Assembly: GCA_011773845.1 (NCBI GenBank)
Contig: WVWV01000042.1
Coordinates: 8,251-66,305, forward strand
DNA length: 58,055 bases
Reading direction: 5' to 3'
Origin: Lysobacterales bacterium
Lineage (GTDB): Bacteria > Pseudomonadota > Gammaproteobacteria > Xanthomonadales > SZUA-36
Shown here in pieces: positions 41,528 to 50,040 of the stretch; positions within the stretch are counted from its first letter, which is position 1; each line of letters starts with the position of its first letter. The notes under the pieces were generated by a model, which was not told the DNA's origin, ran no database searches, and was given only the letters and a program-made list of their open reading frames with translations. The position numbers were made by a program, and so were the translations under genes.

Positions 41528-43306
41528 TTACAGGTCGTCGCCGAACTGCAGCGCGGCGAGCCGGGCGTAAAGTGCGCTGCTCGCCACCAGCTCTTCGTGC
41601 CGGCCGGTGGCCACGATGCGTCCATGGTCCATGACCACGATGCGGTCCACCTGTTTCACGGTCGCCAGCCGGTGGGCGATGACCATGGTGGTGCGCCCGT
41701 GCATGAGATGCTCGAGGGCGCCCTGCACGAGGCGCTCGCTCTCGGCATCCAGGGAGCTGGTGGCCTCGTCCAGCAGCAGGATGGGCGGGTCCTTCAGAAT
41801 GGCGCGCGCGATGGCGATGCGCTGCCGCTGCCCGCCCGACAGCCGCATGCCGCGTTCACCGAGAAAGGTATCGTAGCCCTCCGGCAGCGCGGTGATGAAC
41901 GCGTCCGCGGCGGCGGCCCTCGCGGCGCGTCGCACGTCCGCATCGCTGGCCTCCGGGTTGCCGTAACGAATGTTCTCCAGCGCGGTCTCCCCGAACAGCA
42001 CGGTCTCCTGCGGCACCAGCCCGATCTGGCGGCGCAGGTCGGTCGGGCGCATGCGGGCGACATCGACGCCGTCGATCAGAATCCGGCCCTCGAGGGGATC
42101 GTAGAAGCGCAGCAGCAGCTGAAAGCTGGTGCTCTTGCCGGCGCCGGAGGGGCCGACGATGGCCAGCGTCTCACCGGGCTGAACGTGCAGATCGAACGCG
42201 TCGAGCGCCGGCGTGTCGGGCCGCGACGGATACCGGAACGCCACCCGCTCGAAGTGAATCTCGCCCCGCAACTTGGCCGGCAAGCTCACCGGCCGCTCCG
42301 GAGCCCGGATCGAGGGCTCCGCGTTCAGCAATTCCGTCAACCGCTCCATGGCGCCCGCACCGCGCTGAATCTCGCCCCACAATTCACTCAGGGCGGCGGA
42401 TGAGGAACCGACGAATACGGAATACATCAGGAACTGGGCCAGCTGGCCCCCGGTCATGGTGCCGGCGAGCACCGCGCGGGAGCCCGCCCACAGGATCACC
42501 GTGATGGCTCCGAACACGAAGATGATGCCGATCGCCGTGAGGCCGGCGCGGGTTCGGATCCGCCGCACCGCGGCCTGGAAACTGGCAGCCACCGCATCGC
42601 TGAAGCGCTCGCTTTGCAGGGACTCCAGCGTGAAGGCCTGCACCGTCTGCATGGCGTTGAGCGTCTCTCCCGCCAGCCCGCTGGTGTCGGCCACGCGATC
42701 CTGGGCAGTGCGGGACAGGCGGCGGATGCGCCGGCCGACGATGATGATGGGCGCAATCACCAGCGGCACGCCGAGCAGGAAGTAGGCCGTCATCAGGGTG
42801 CTGGTGAGCATCAGCATCACCAGCCCGCCCAGCAGGTTGATGGAGGCGCGCAGCGCGATGGACAGGCTCACGCCGGATATGCTCTGCACCAGGGTGGTGT
42901 CGGTGGTGAGTCGCGAGAGCACCTCCCCCGTGCGGGTGATTTCGAAGAAGGCCGGGTCCATGCGGATCACGCGCCGGTACACCGCATCGCGGATGTCCGC
43001 CACCACCCGCTCGCCGAGCCAGGTCACCAGGTAGAAACGCAGGGCCGCGAAACCTCCGAACATCATGGCCGCCACGAAGAACCACCCGAAGTACCGGTTG
43101 ACCATGGCGGGGTCGTTGGCGATGAAGCCGTTGTCGATCACGAAGCGCAGCGCCACCGGCAACGACAGCATTGCGGCCGAGGCGATCAGCAGCGCCAACA
43201 GCGCGCCCGCCAGCCGGCCCCGGTAAGGCCGCACGAATGGCACCAGGGTGCGCAGGGGCTTCAGCGAAGTTCCCCGGGGACGCTCAGAGGATTGCGGTTC
43301 GGCCAT
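41528..43306 (-). CDS. ABC exporter half-transporter (MsbA/ATM1-like), ATPase fused to permease
   Basis: A 592-aa protein with six membrane helices (about 30-310) and an ATPase domain (about 350-585). Walker A is GPSGAGKS, the signature is RLSGGQRQR, Walker B is ILLLDEATS, and the switch His is in VIAHRLA. The half-transporter dimerises and exports lipids or drugs; the substrate is not readable. The ATG at 43306 was preferred over an earlier codon because the longer version only adds a Pro-rich extension. Neither has a good ribosome-binding site. Confidence 0.92.
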   Translation of the reverse strand: MAEPQSSERPRGTSLKPLRTLVPFVRPYRGRLAGALLALLIASAAMLSLPVALRFVIDNGFIANDPAMVNRYFGWFFVAAMMFGGFAALRFYLVTWLGERVVADIRDAVYRRVIRMDPAFFEITRTGEVLSRLTTDTTLVQSISGVSLSIALRASINLLGGLVMLMLTSTLMTAYFLLGVPLVIAPIIIVGRRIRRLSRTAQDRVADTSGLAGETLNAMQTVQAFTLESLQSERFSDAVAASFQAAVRRIRTRAGLTAIGIIFVFGAITVILWAGSRAVLAGTMTGGQLAQFLMYSVFVGSSSAALSELWGEIQRGAGAMERLTELLNAEPSIRAPERPVSLPAKLRGEIHFERVAFRYPSRPDTPALDAFDLHVQPGETLAIVGPSGAGKSTSFQLLLRFYDPLEGRILIDGVDVARMRPTDLRRQIGLVPQETVLFGETALENIRYGNPEASDADVRRAARAAAADAFITALPEGYDTFLGERGMRLSGGQRQRIAIARAILKDPPILLLDEATSSLDAESERLVQGALEHLMHGRTTMVIAHRLATVKQVDRIVVMDHGRIVATGRHEELVASSALYARLAALQFGDDL

Positions 43307-43392
43307 GGTCAATGGATGGGGCCGCCCGGCGGCCAATCAAGCCCGGCGCAGGGCTGGGCCCGGGAAGAGCGCGGCACGGCCGCGGGCCTGGC

Positions 43393-44190
43393 CTAGGGGT
43401 TTTCCGCCGTGATCGCGGCCCGGATTTCCCGCAACTTCGCCCGCACCCGCGCGGCATGTTCCGGGCCCATGCGGAGCAGGGTCTTCTGGCCGGCCGCGAG
43501 CGACTCCAGGGACTCGTCCGCATACAGGTAGACCGCCTCGGGCTTGACCAGCCGGAGCGGCCCGTCCGGCTCTGGCGTGGCGAGCAGCAGGTCGATGACC
43601 TCCACCACGCGGTCATTGAAATGGGCGTCCTGGTAGCCGAGTTCCTCGTAGGCCTGCTGGAACAGCGGATAAAAGCGCAGGTAGGCCGCCACCATCGCCT
43701 CGGTGTCGGTGCCCGCCAGCAGCTCCACCAGCGGTGCATAGCGATCGGCGTTCTCCGCGCCGATGAACGTCTCCTCCCCCTCGCTCGCAACCTGGAATTT
43801 ACCGGGCACCGGCTGTATTGGCATGATCAGCGCGGGCACCTGGCGGCTGGCAAGGCTGTCCACCGTGGCCACCAGGCGGTTGATGAACTGTTCGGTGACG
43901 AACAAGGTCCCGAGCGCCTCGGGACCGATGAGCCCGGCGGCCGCCTCGGCCACCAGCGGGTCGCTGTCCCCGAGTGCGGGCAGGGGTTCCGGCTCCGGTT
44001 CGGGCTCGGCTTCGGCCGTAACCAACTCCTCCACCGGGTACTGGGCCGGCGGCGGCTCGGGCGGCTCCTCCACCGTGGGCAGTGCGACCACCGACGGGTG
44101 GGTCTCCGTGGGCTCGCGATCCAGCAGATACCAGGCGCCGGCGGCGACCAGCAACACGACGAGCAGCAACCAGGGGATCGATCTTTTCAT
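43393..44190 (-). CDS. DUF3014 family membrane-anchored protein
   Basis: A 265-aa protein with an N-terminal anchor (IPWLLLVVLLVAAGAWYLL, about 4-22), then an acidic Pro/Glu-rich linker with EPEPEPEP (about 30-75), and a globular periplasmic domain (about 85-260) with FVTEQFINRLVATVDSL and YAPLVELLAGTDTEAMVAAYLRFYPLFQQAYEELG-type helices. DUF3014 has no known function. It sits between the ABC exporter and the divergent DUF2845 gene and appears to be a single-gene unit. Confidence 0.85.
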   Translation of the reverse strand: MKRSIPWLLLVVLLVAAGAWYLLDREPTETHPSVVALPTVEEPPEPPPAQYPVEELVTAEAEPEPEPEPLPALGDSDPLVAEAAAGLIGPEALGTLFVTEQFINRLVATVDSLASRQVPALIMPIQPVPGKFQVASEGEETFIGAENADRYAPLVELLAGTDTEAMVAAYLRFYPLFQQAYEELGYQDAHFNDRVVEVIDLLLATPEPDGPLRLVKPEAVYLYADESLESLAAGQKTLLRMGPEHAARVRAKLREIRAAITAENP

Positions 44191-44349
44191 GGTTTCTCCA
44201 CCGCAGTGACCCGGCCATTGAGACCGCCGTGACCGCACGGCGGTTCCTGCGCGGGCATGATCTCCCACAAGCATAGCGTCAGATCGCCTACCTTGCCGCA
44301 CCGCGATTCCCGATCCCGGGACCCGGAGGCGCGAATTAGGCTGGAGCGC

Positions 44350-44655
44350 ATGAAGGTTTCCGCACAGGCAGGGGTCATGTGGCTGACGTGCATGGTGACC
44401 CTGGCCTTGAGCGTCGGGGCGCCGGCCGACGGGTTCCGATGCGGCACGCGATTGATCCGTCCCGGCGACTCCGTCACCCGGCTCGAGCAACTGTGCGGGC
44501 CGCCGCGGCTCAAGGTGCGAACCCGCGTGCGGGCCGATGGCCGCGGCGACCGCCGCGAACGCAGCGTGGTGCAGTGGATCTACGACCGCGGCCGGCACCG
44601 CGACATGATCGTCTCCGTACACGGCAGCCGGGTGATCACGGTCGAACTGGACTGA
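44350..44655 (+). CDS. Exported DUF2845 family protein
   Basis: A 101-aa protein with a signal peptide (residues 1-27, VMWLTCMVTLALSVGAPADG). The mature part has the DUF2845 pattern FRCGTRLIRPGDSVTRLEQLCGPP, with two Cys that could pair, then VVQWIYDRGRHRDMIVSVHGSRVITVE. Function is unknown. GGAG lies five bases before ATG 44350, which supports this start over an upstream in-frame ATG. It is divergent from DUF3014. Confidence 0.8.
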   Translation: MKVSAQAGVMWLTCMVTLALSVGAPADGFRCGTRLIRPGDSVTRLEQLCGPPRLKVRTRVRADGRGDRRERSVVQWIYDRGRHRDMIVSVHGSRVITVELD

Positions 44656-44698
44656 GCCCGCCCGTCGCCGCGGACCACCTCGGCAGGCGCCTTGCGCC

Positions 44699-44743
44699 TA
44701 TAATCCGGCCATGGCAAGCGCTCCATCCCACCCGGGTCGCTGA
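44699..44743 (+). promoter_or_regulatory. Consensus -10 box with a leaderless 10-codon upstream ORF
   Basis: TATAAT (44699-44704) lies six bases before an ATG at 44711, which opens a ten-codon frame (MASAPSHPGR) ending at 44743. The GDSL hydrolase ATG follows at 44755 in another frame. If the start site is as predicted, the transcript begins with this ATG. The short ORF could tune translation of the hydrolase. Confidence 0.4.
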
Positions 44744-44754
44744 CCCGGCATCAC

Positions 44755-45513
44755 ATGCTGTACAGCCCCGTCTCGTGGTTGATGGCGCCGCTGGCGCTGG
44801 CCCAGGGCCTGTGGGTGCGGCGGCGCACGCCTCGCCTGCCCGAAGCCGCCGGCCCGAGCGAGGCCTGCGCCGGCTCGGGGCCCACGCTCAGGCTGCTGGC
44901 GATCGGCGACTCGATCGTGGCCGGCGTCGGCGTGGCGCAGCGCGAGCAGGCCTTGCCTGCGCGGCTCGCGGCTGCCCTGGCGGCAATGCTCGAAGCCCGC
45001 GTCTGCTGGCGTGCATGGGGCGCCAACGGCGCGCGCACCACGGACCTGCTCACCTGGCTTGCGGGTGTCGGCACGCTGGACGCGCAGCTGCTGGTGCTGT
45101 CCAACGGGCTCAACGACGTCACCTCGTTCAGCGCCCTGAAGCGCTGGCTCGGGGAGATGTCCCGCCTGTTCGACCGCTTGCGCGCCCTGGCGCCCGAAGC
45201 CCTGATCGTACAACTCGGAATTCCGCCGCTGGCGCACTTCCCGGCCCTGCCGCAGCCACTGCGCCATCTACTCGGCCAACGTGCGCTGGTGTTCGACCAC
45301 GCCGGCGAGGCTCTGGTCAACGGGCTACCCCGGTCGCTGTATCTGCCCTTCCGAGAGCGCCCGGATCCAGGGCTGTTCGCCCTTGACGGTTACCACCCCG
45401 GCCCCGAGGCGGTCGATCTCTGGGCCCGGCATCTCGCGCCCGCCATCGCCGCCGCCCTGCCGTCGGGTGCCGGCGTAGGCCCCGTCCCGGCGAGCGGCCT
45501 CAGAGTTCCCTGA
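44755..45513 (+). CDS. SGNH/GDSL-family hydrolase (esterase/lysophospholipase-like)
   Basis: A 252-aa protein. Block I is IGDSIVAGVG (catalytic Ser near residue 53), block II Gly in WGANGARTTD, block III SNGLNDV, and block V DGYHP with the catalytic Asp and His. The first 18 residues are hydrophobic and may be an anchor rather than a cleaved signal. The family hydrolyses acyl or acetyl esters; the substrate is unknown. Its last 14 bases overlap the convergent ABC permease gene. Confidence 0.85.
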   Translation: MLYSPVSWLMAPLALAQGLWVRRRTPRLPEAAGPSEACAGSGPTLRLLAIGDSIVAGVGVAQREQALPARLAAALAAMLEARVCWRAWGANGARTTDLLTWLAGVGTLDAQLLVLSNGLNDVTSFSALKRWLGEMSRLFDRLRALAPEALIVQLGIPPLAHFPALPQPLRHLLGQRALVFDHAGEALVNGLPRSLYLPFRERPDPGLFALDGYHPGPEAVDLWARHLAPAIAAALPSGAGVGPVPASGLRVP

Positions 45514-46705
45514 GCGCCACCGCTACCGGCTGCCGCGCCGCGCGCACGGCGGGAAACAGGCCGCCGACCAGGCCGATCAGGAGTGCATAAACGATACCCT
45601 GCACCAGCAGCGGCGGCGACACGTTGAAGGTGAAGGTCATCGCGCTGAAGCTGGCCCAGTTGAGGGTGGCCGCCTGGAAACCGTCGAAGGCCAGCCACGC
45701 CAGCGCCGCGCCGACCGCGCCGCCGGCGAGCGCCAGCAGCAGGGATTCGGTCAGCACCGACACCACCACCGGGCCCGCCTGAAACCCGAGTGCCCGCAGG
45801 GTGGCGATTTCACGCGTACGCGACGCGGTCGCGGTGTACATCGTGTTGAGGGCGCCGAACACGGCGCCGAGGCCCATGATGACCGCCACCAGCGTGCCGA
45901 GTACCGTGATCAGGCGATAGACAGTGACCGATTGCTCGGCGTAGTAGTCCTGCTCGCTGGTGACCTTCACGCTCAGGCGCGGATCGGTGGCCAGGGCATC
46001 GCGAAAGGCGGCGAAGTCCTGCGGCGAATCGAGCCGCACGAACACGGACTGGAACGAATTGCCGCGCCGGTAGGCCGGCTGCAAAACGGCTGCATCCACC
46101 CAGATTTCGGACTCGGCAATGCCGCCGTTGGCCTCGAACACACCTACCACGCGCCAGGCTTCCCGCCCGACCTCGATGGTCTCCCCCAGCTCGAGGCCGG
46201 CGAATTCGTGTTGCGCGCCGGCACCGACGATCACCTCGTTGAGGCCCCACTCGAACATTCGCCCGGCCACGATCCTGAACCCCTCACGGACCGTGAAGGC
46301 CTGCTGCTGCACGCCGCGCATCGGCACGTTGGCATCGGTCCCGGTCGAGCGCATCGGCAGGTTGATGACCACGAACAACTCGGGCGAGGCCATGGCACCC
46401 AGCTCGTTGCGCGCGATGCCGGGCCCTTCGGCGATGATGTCGGTCGCCTCGCCCATGAGGGCGCTCATCATCTCGGTATTGGCACCGGCCCGCATCACGA
46501 TGACATTACCCGGCGCCGCGGAGTTCTCCATCATGCGCACGATGCCGTGCGCGATCGACAGCACGCTGACCATGACCGCCACCACCCCGGCAATGCCGAA
46601 CATCGCCGTGGCCGATGAGCCCTTGCGCTGCGGCAGCGAGCGCAGGTTGAAGCGGGTGACCGCGGCAATCTGCAACAGCCAGTTCAACGGACCGCGCATG
46701 GCCAC
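45500..46705 (-). CDS. ABC transporter permease, FtsX/MacB type (second permease)
   Basis: A 401-aa protein with one N-terminal helix, a large periplasmic MacB core-like domain (about 70-270) and three C-terminal helices (about 275-395). Phrases such as TMYTATASRTREIATLRALGF and LFPAVRAARQPVAVALREL are typical of FtsX permeases. The start was set at GTG 46705, six bases after the stop of the previous permease; an ATG two codons later is equally possible. It is the last gene of an adaptor / ATPase / permease / permease operon. Confidence 0.88.
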   Translation of the reverse strand: MAMRGPLNWLLQIAAVTRFNLRSLPQRKGSSATAMFGIAGVVAVMVSVLSIAHGIVRMMENSAAPGNVIVMRAGANTEMMSALMGEATDIIAEGPGIARNELGAMASPELFVVINLPMRSTGTDANVPMRGVQQQAFTVREGFRIVAGRMFEWGLNEVIVGAGAQHEFAGLELGETIEVGREAWRVVGVFEANGGIAESEIWVDAAVLQPAYRRGNSFQSVFVRLDSPQDFAAFRDALATDPRLSVKVTSEQDYYAEQSVTVYRLITVLGTLVAVIMGLGAVFGALNTMYTATASRTREIATLRALGFQAGPVVVSVLTESLLLALAGGAVGAALAWLAFDGFQAATLNWASFSAMTFTFNVSPPLLVQGIVYALLIGLVGGLFPAVRAARQPVAVALREL

Positions 46706-46711
46706 CGTTCC

Positions 46712-47863
46712 TCAGCGCCGCAGCGCGTCCGCGATCTGCAGGCGTTGCGCCTGCAGTGCCGGCAGGATGCCCGCCGCCAGCGCCAGCACCGCAATCAGCA
46801 GGATTCCGATCGCCAGGTCCCGGGCCGGGAAGAAGAACACCGGCAGCGAACCGCCCGTCGGGTCGCCCGTGGATACGAGGACCCAGGCCAACACCAACCC
46901 GAGGCCCCCACCCACGCCCGCCAACAGCAGCGACTCGCCCAGCACCAGGCCCAGCACGCCGCGGTCGGTGAAGCCAATGGCCTTCAGCATGGCCAGTTCG
47001 CTGGTTCGCTCGCGAACCGCGTAGGCCATGGTGTTGCCCGCCACCAGCAGGATGGTGAAGAACACCGCCGCAACGATGGCGGTCATGATCAGGCCGATAT
47101 CGCCCACCTGGTTGGCGAAACCCTGCACGAAGGCGCCCTCTGGTTCGGCCTTGGTTTCGCGTGGCGAGTTGGCGAACTCCGCATCGATGGCCGCCGCCAC
47201 CTCGGCCGCTCGCGCGGGGTCGTCGATGCGCACCACGTACCAGCCGACCAGCCCGGAGCCCCACGCCCGCGCCTCTTCGAAGTAGTCGTGGCGAAAGAAG
47301 AACTGCGTGTCGTCCGTGCCCTTCTCGGCGCCGTCGTAAATACCGACCAGGTCGAACTCCCAGAAGCCCGCCCCGTCCTTGCGCCGCCACGCCACCACCT
47401 TGATGGGAATGCGATCGCCCACCTGCCAGCCGAACCGCTCGGCCGTTCGGCGCCCGGCGATGGCCCCGGTGCGGGTGGCCAGGAAAGCCGCCCGGTGCGC
47501 ATCGCTCAGGAGGTATTCGGGATACATGTCGAACAACTCCTCGGGCACCACCGGAATCTGGGCGAAGAAGTTGGTGGGTTTCTGGTACTCGCCACCGAAC
47601 CAGGTCATGTGCATGGCGTTGGCGACCCCGGGGATCTGCTCCATGCGCGCCTCGTAGGTCTCCGGCAGGAACTGGATGATGGAGACCTTGTGGCGCACGA
47701 TCAGGCGGTCGGCGCCGGCGACGTCCACACCCGCGCTGAAGGCCTGTCGAATGGCGGCCAGGTAACCGAACAGCACGAATGCCACCAGCACGGAAAGCAG
47801 GGTCAGCAGCGTGCGCAGCTTTCTGCGCTTCAGGTTGCCCCATACCAGCCCCAGGTACTTCAC
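46712..47863 (-). CDS. ABC transporter permease, FtsX/MacB type (first permease)
   Basis: A 383-aa protein built like its neighbour: helix 1 (LRTLLTLLSVLVAFVLFGYL), a periplasmic domain (about 45-255), and three helices with NTMAYAVRERTSELAMLKAIGF and GILPALQAQRLQIADALRR. The two permeases probably form a heterodimer, unlike the homodimeric MacB. The ATG overlaps the stop of the ATPase gene by four bases (47860-47863), supporting one operon. Confidence 0.88.
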   Translation of the reverse strand: MKYLGLVWGNLKRRKLRTLLTLLSVLVAFVLFGYLAAIRQAFSAGVDVAGADRLIVRHKVSIIQFLPETYEARMEQIPGVANAMHMTWFGGEYQKPTNFFAQIPVVPEELFDMYPEYLLSDAHRAAFLATRTGAIAGRRTAERFGWQVGDRIPIKVVAWRRKDGAGFWEFDLVGIYDGAEKGTDDTQFFFRHDYFEEARAWGSGLVGWYVVRIDDPARAAEVAAAIDAEFANSPRETKAEPEGAFVQGFANQVGDIGLIMTAIVAAVFFTILLVAGNTMAYAVRERTSELAMLKAIGFTDRGVLGLVLGESLLLAGVGGGLGLVLAWVLVSTGDPTGGSLPVFFFPARDLAIGILLIAVLALAAGILPALQAQRLQIADALRR

Positions 47864-48558
47864 GCCTCCGGCTCCCGGGTCAGTGTGCCCTTGGTGAGAT
47901 AGAGCGTGCGCGTGGCGCGGGCCGCGGCATGGAGATCGTGGGTCACCATCACGATGGTCTTGCCCTGCTCGCGGTTGAGCGCCTGCAGCAGGTCCAGGAT
48001 CTCGTCGCCCGACTTGCGGTCGAGGTCACCCGTCGGCTCGTCGCACAGCAGCAGCGTGGGATCGGTGACGATGGCGCGCGCGATGCCGGCGCGTTGCTGT
48101 TCGCCGCCCGACAACTGGCGCGGAAAATGATGCTGCCGGTGGGACAGGCCGACGATGTCCAGCGCCAGCAATGCCTGCTCCCGCCGCCGCGTGCGACTGA
48201 GGCGGGTCAGCAGTAACGGCAGCTCGACGTTCTGCAGGGTGTTCAGCACCGGCATCAGGTTGTAGAACTGGAACACCAGCCCCACGTGCCGCGCGCGCCA
48301 GGCCGCCAGCCGCCGGTCGGACAGGCGGTCGATTCGCTGCCCCCCGACCTCGACGCTGCCCTGGCTCGGCCGGTCGAGACCTCCCAACAGGTTGAGCAGG
48401 GTGGACTTGCCCGAGCCGGACGGGCCCATCAGGGCGAGGAATTCACCCTCCGGGATTTCCAGGTCCAGCCCGCCCAGCACATGGATCTCCTCCGAACCGC
48501 GATGGAAGACCTTGTCGACCGAGTTGACCCGCACCAACAGTCCCCGCCCATCGTTCAT
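47860..48558 (-). CDS. ABC transporter ATP-binding protein (LolD/MacB type)
   Basis: A 232-aa cytosolic ATPase with Walker A GPSGSGKS, Q-loop FQFYNLMP, signature QLSGGEQQR, Walker B LLLCDEPTGDLD and the H-loop VTHD. The FYNLMPVLNTLQNVELPL stretch is typical of the LolD/MacB/FtsE group that drives mechanotransmission without moving the substrate through the membrane. It overlaps the adaptor gene and the first permease gene by four bases each. Confidence 0.93.
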   Translation of the reverse strand: MNDGRGLLVRVNSVDKVFHRGSEEIHVLGGLDLEIPEGEFLALMGPSGSGKSTLLNLLGGLDRPSQGSVEVGGQRIDRLSDRRLAAWRARHVGLVFQFYNLMPVLNTLQNVELPLLLTRLSRTRRREQALLALDIVGLSHRQHHFPRQLSGGEQQRAGIARAIVTDPTLLLCDEPTGDLDRKSGDEILDLLQALNREQGKTIVMVTHDLHAAARATRTLYLTKGTLTREPEA

Positions 48559-49760
48559 TTCGAAGCCTCCCGCAACGCGGCGCCGTCGCTGAGCCGGGCG
48601 GAGGCCGTGGTGACCACCCGCTCGCCCCCGGACAGGCCCGCGCTCACCAGCACCTCGTCCTGGCGGCGCTCCACGACGCGCACGGCCCGCCGCTCGGCGA
48701 CGCCATCGCGCGCGATGAACACCACCTCACGCTCACCTTCGGCCCGCACCGCCGCCGCGGGCACCGCCACCAGCCGACCCCCGCCCTCGGCAGCGGATGA
48801 GTCCCGAAAGGCCACCTTGACGCCCATGTCGGGAAGGATGCGCACATCCAGTTGGTCGAATCCAACCCGCACCTCGACCGTGGCCCGCTGTCGGTCCGCG
48901 GTGGGAATGATGGCGATCACGTGGCAGGGAATCTGCCAGTCGGGGTAGGCGTCCAGCGTCGCGACGACCGCCTGGCCCGCCGTCACCCGGTTGATGTAGG
49001 CCTCGTTGACGTCGACCTCGATCTCCAGCGAGTCCATGTCCACGATGGTGCCGATGCCGGTGCGGGTGAAGCCGCCGCCGGCCGAGATCGGCGAGATCAT
49101 CTCGCCGGGCTGGGCGTTCTTGGCCACCACGATGCCGGCGAACGGCGCCCGGATGATGCTGTCCTCGAGTTGCTGCCGGTAGACGTCCAGCTCCCGCAGC
49201 GCCACTTCCACGTCGGCCTCCTTGCGCTCGAGCTGGGCAGCCAGCGATTCCGCCAGCGCCCGGGCGCGGTCCAGTTCCGAATCGCTGGCCAACCCGCGTG
49301 CGACGAGGTTGGCGCTGCGCTCGTAGTTGGCGCGCGCCTCGGTCAACAGCGCCTCGGTCTCCTTGCTGCTGGTCCGGGCGGAGGCGAGCCGGGCTTCCGC
49401 CAGCCTGAGGCTGGCGTTGATGTTGGACGCATCGAGCCGGGCCAGCACCTGGCCGGCCTCCACTTCCATGCCCTCCTCGATCAGGATTTCCTCGACCCGG
49501 CCGGTGAATTTGGCCGATACGGTGGCCTGTCGTCGCGCCGTCACGTACCCGGAAGCGTTGAGCACCGTGCCCGGGACCGGCCCCTGGATCAGGCGGGCGG
49601 GCTCGGTCGTGACCTCGATCTTCGCCGCAGGCTGGAGCAGCAGCCATGCCGCGGCGGCCGCCACGACGCCAAGCACCGCCAGCACCATCAGCCAGCGCAC
49701 GGATGGGCGGCGTTCCGGCGGCCGCTCGATGCGCAGTTTGTCGAGTTTGCTCTTGTCCAT
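48555..49760 (-). CDS. Periplasmic adaptor (membrane fusion) protein, MacA/HlyD-like
   Basis: A 401-aa protein with an N-terminal anchor helix (about 22-42), a lipoyl-like half (GRVEEILIEEGMEVEAGQVLARLD), a long coiled coil (about 100-185), the returning lipoyl half (SIIRAPFAGIVVAKNAQPGEMI), a beta-barrel and a membrane-proximal domain. It links the inner-membrane ABC complex with an outer-membrane channel, which is not encoded here. ATG 49760 begins the cytosolic tail MDKSKLDK. It is the first gene of the operon. Confidence 0.92.
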   Translation of the reverse strand: MDKSKLDKLRIERPPERRPSVRWLMVLAVLGVVAAAAAWLLLQPAAKIEVTTEPARLIQGPVPGTVLNASGYVTARRQATVSAKFTGRVEEILIEEGMEVEAGQVLARLDASNINASLRLAEARLASARTSSKETEALLTEARANYERSANLVARGLASDSELDRARALAESLAAQLERKEADVEVALRELDVYRQQLEDSIIRAPFAGIVVAKNAQPGEMISPISAGGGFTRTGIGTIVDMDSLEIEVDVNEAYINRVTAGQAVVATLDAYPDWQIPCHVIAIIPTADRQRATVEVRVGFDQLDVRILPDMGVKVAFRDSSAAEGGGRLVAVPAAAVRAEGEREVVFIARDGVAERRAVRVVERRQDEVLVSAGLSGGERVVTTASARLSDGAALREASK

Positions 49761-50040
49761 GGACCTGTCGCGATGATCCCTGGCCCAATGATACTGCCTG
49801 CGAGCCGGGCGCTGCAGCATTCAGGACCAAGGGAGCTGCGACGCGCGGGGCAACCTCGCATTTTGGCATCCGGTTGCCTATCATGCGCCGAGGAGCTGCA
49901 CGCCCCGAACATGGCCGCGATGCCCGGCCGGCCCGTGCCGGGTCGGGGCCGGAACGCCAGAAGGAACCGCCACAGATGCCCTTCAATTCGCTGACGTTCA
50001 TCGTCGTAAACTCGGTCGCAACCCGATCAGGCACCCGGCC

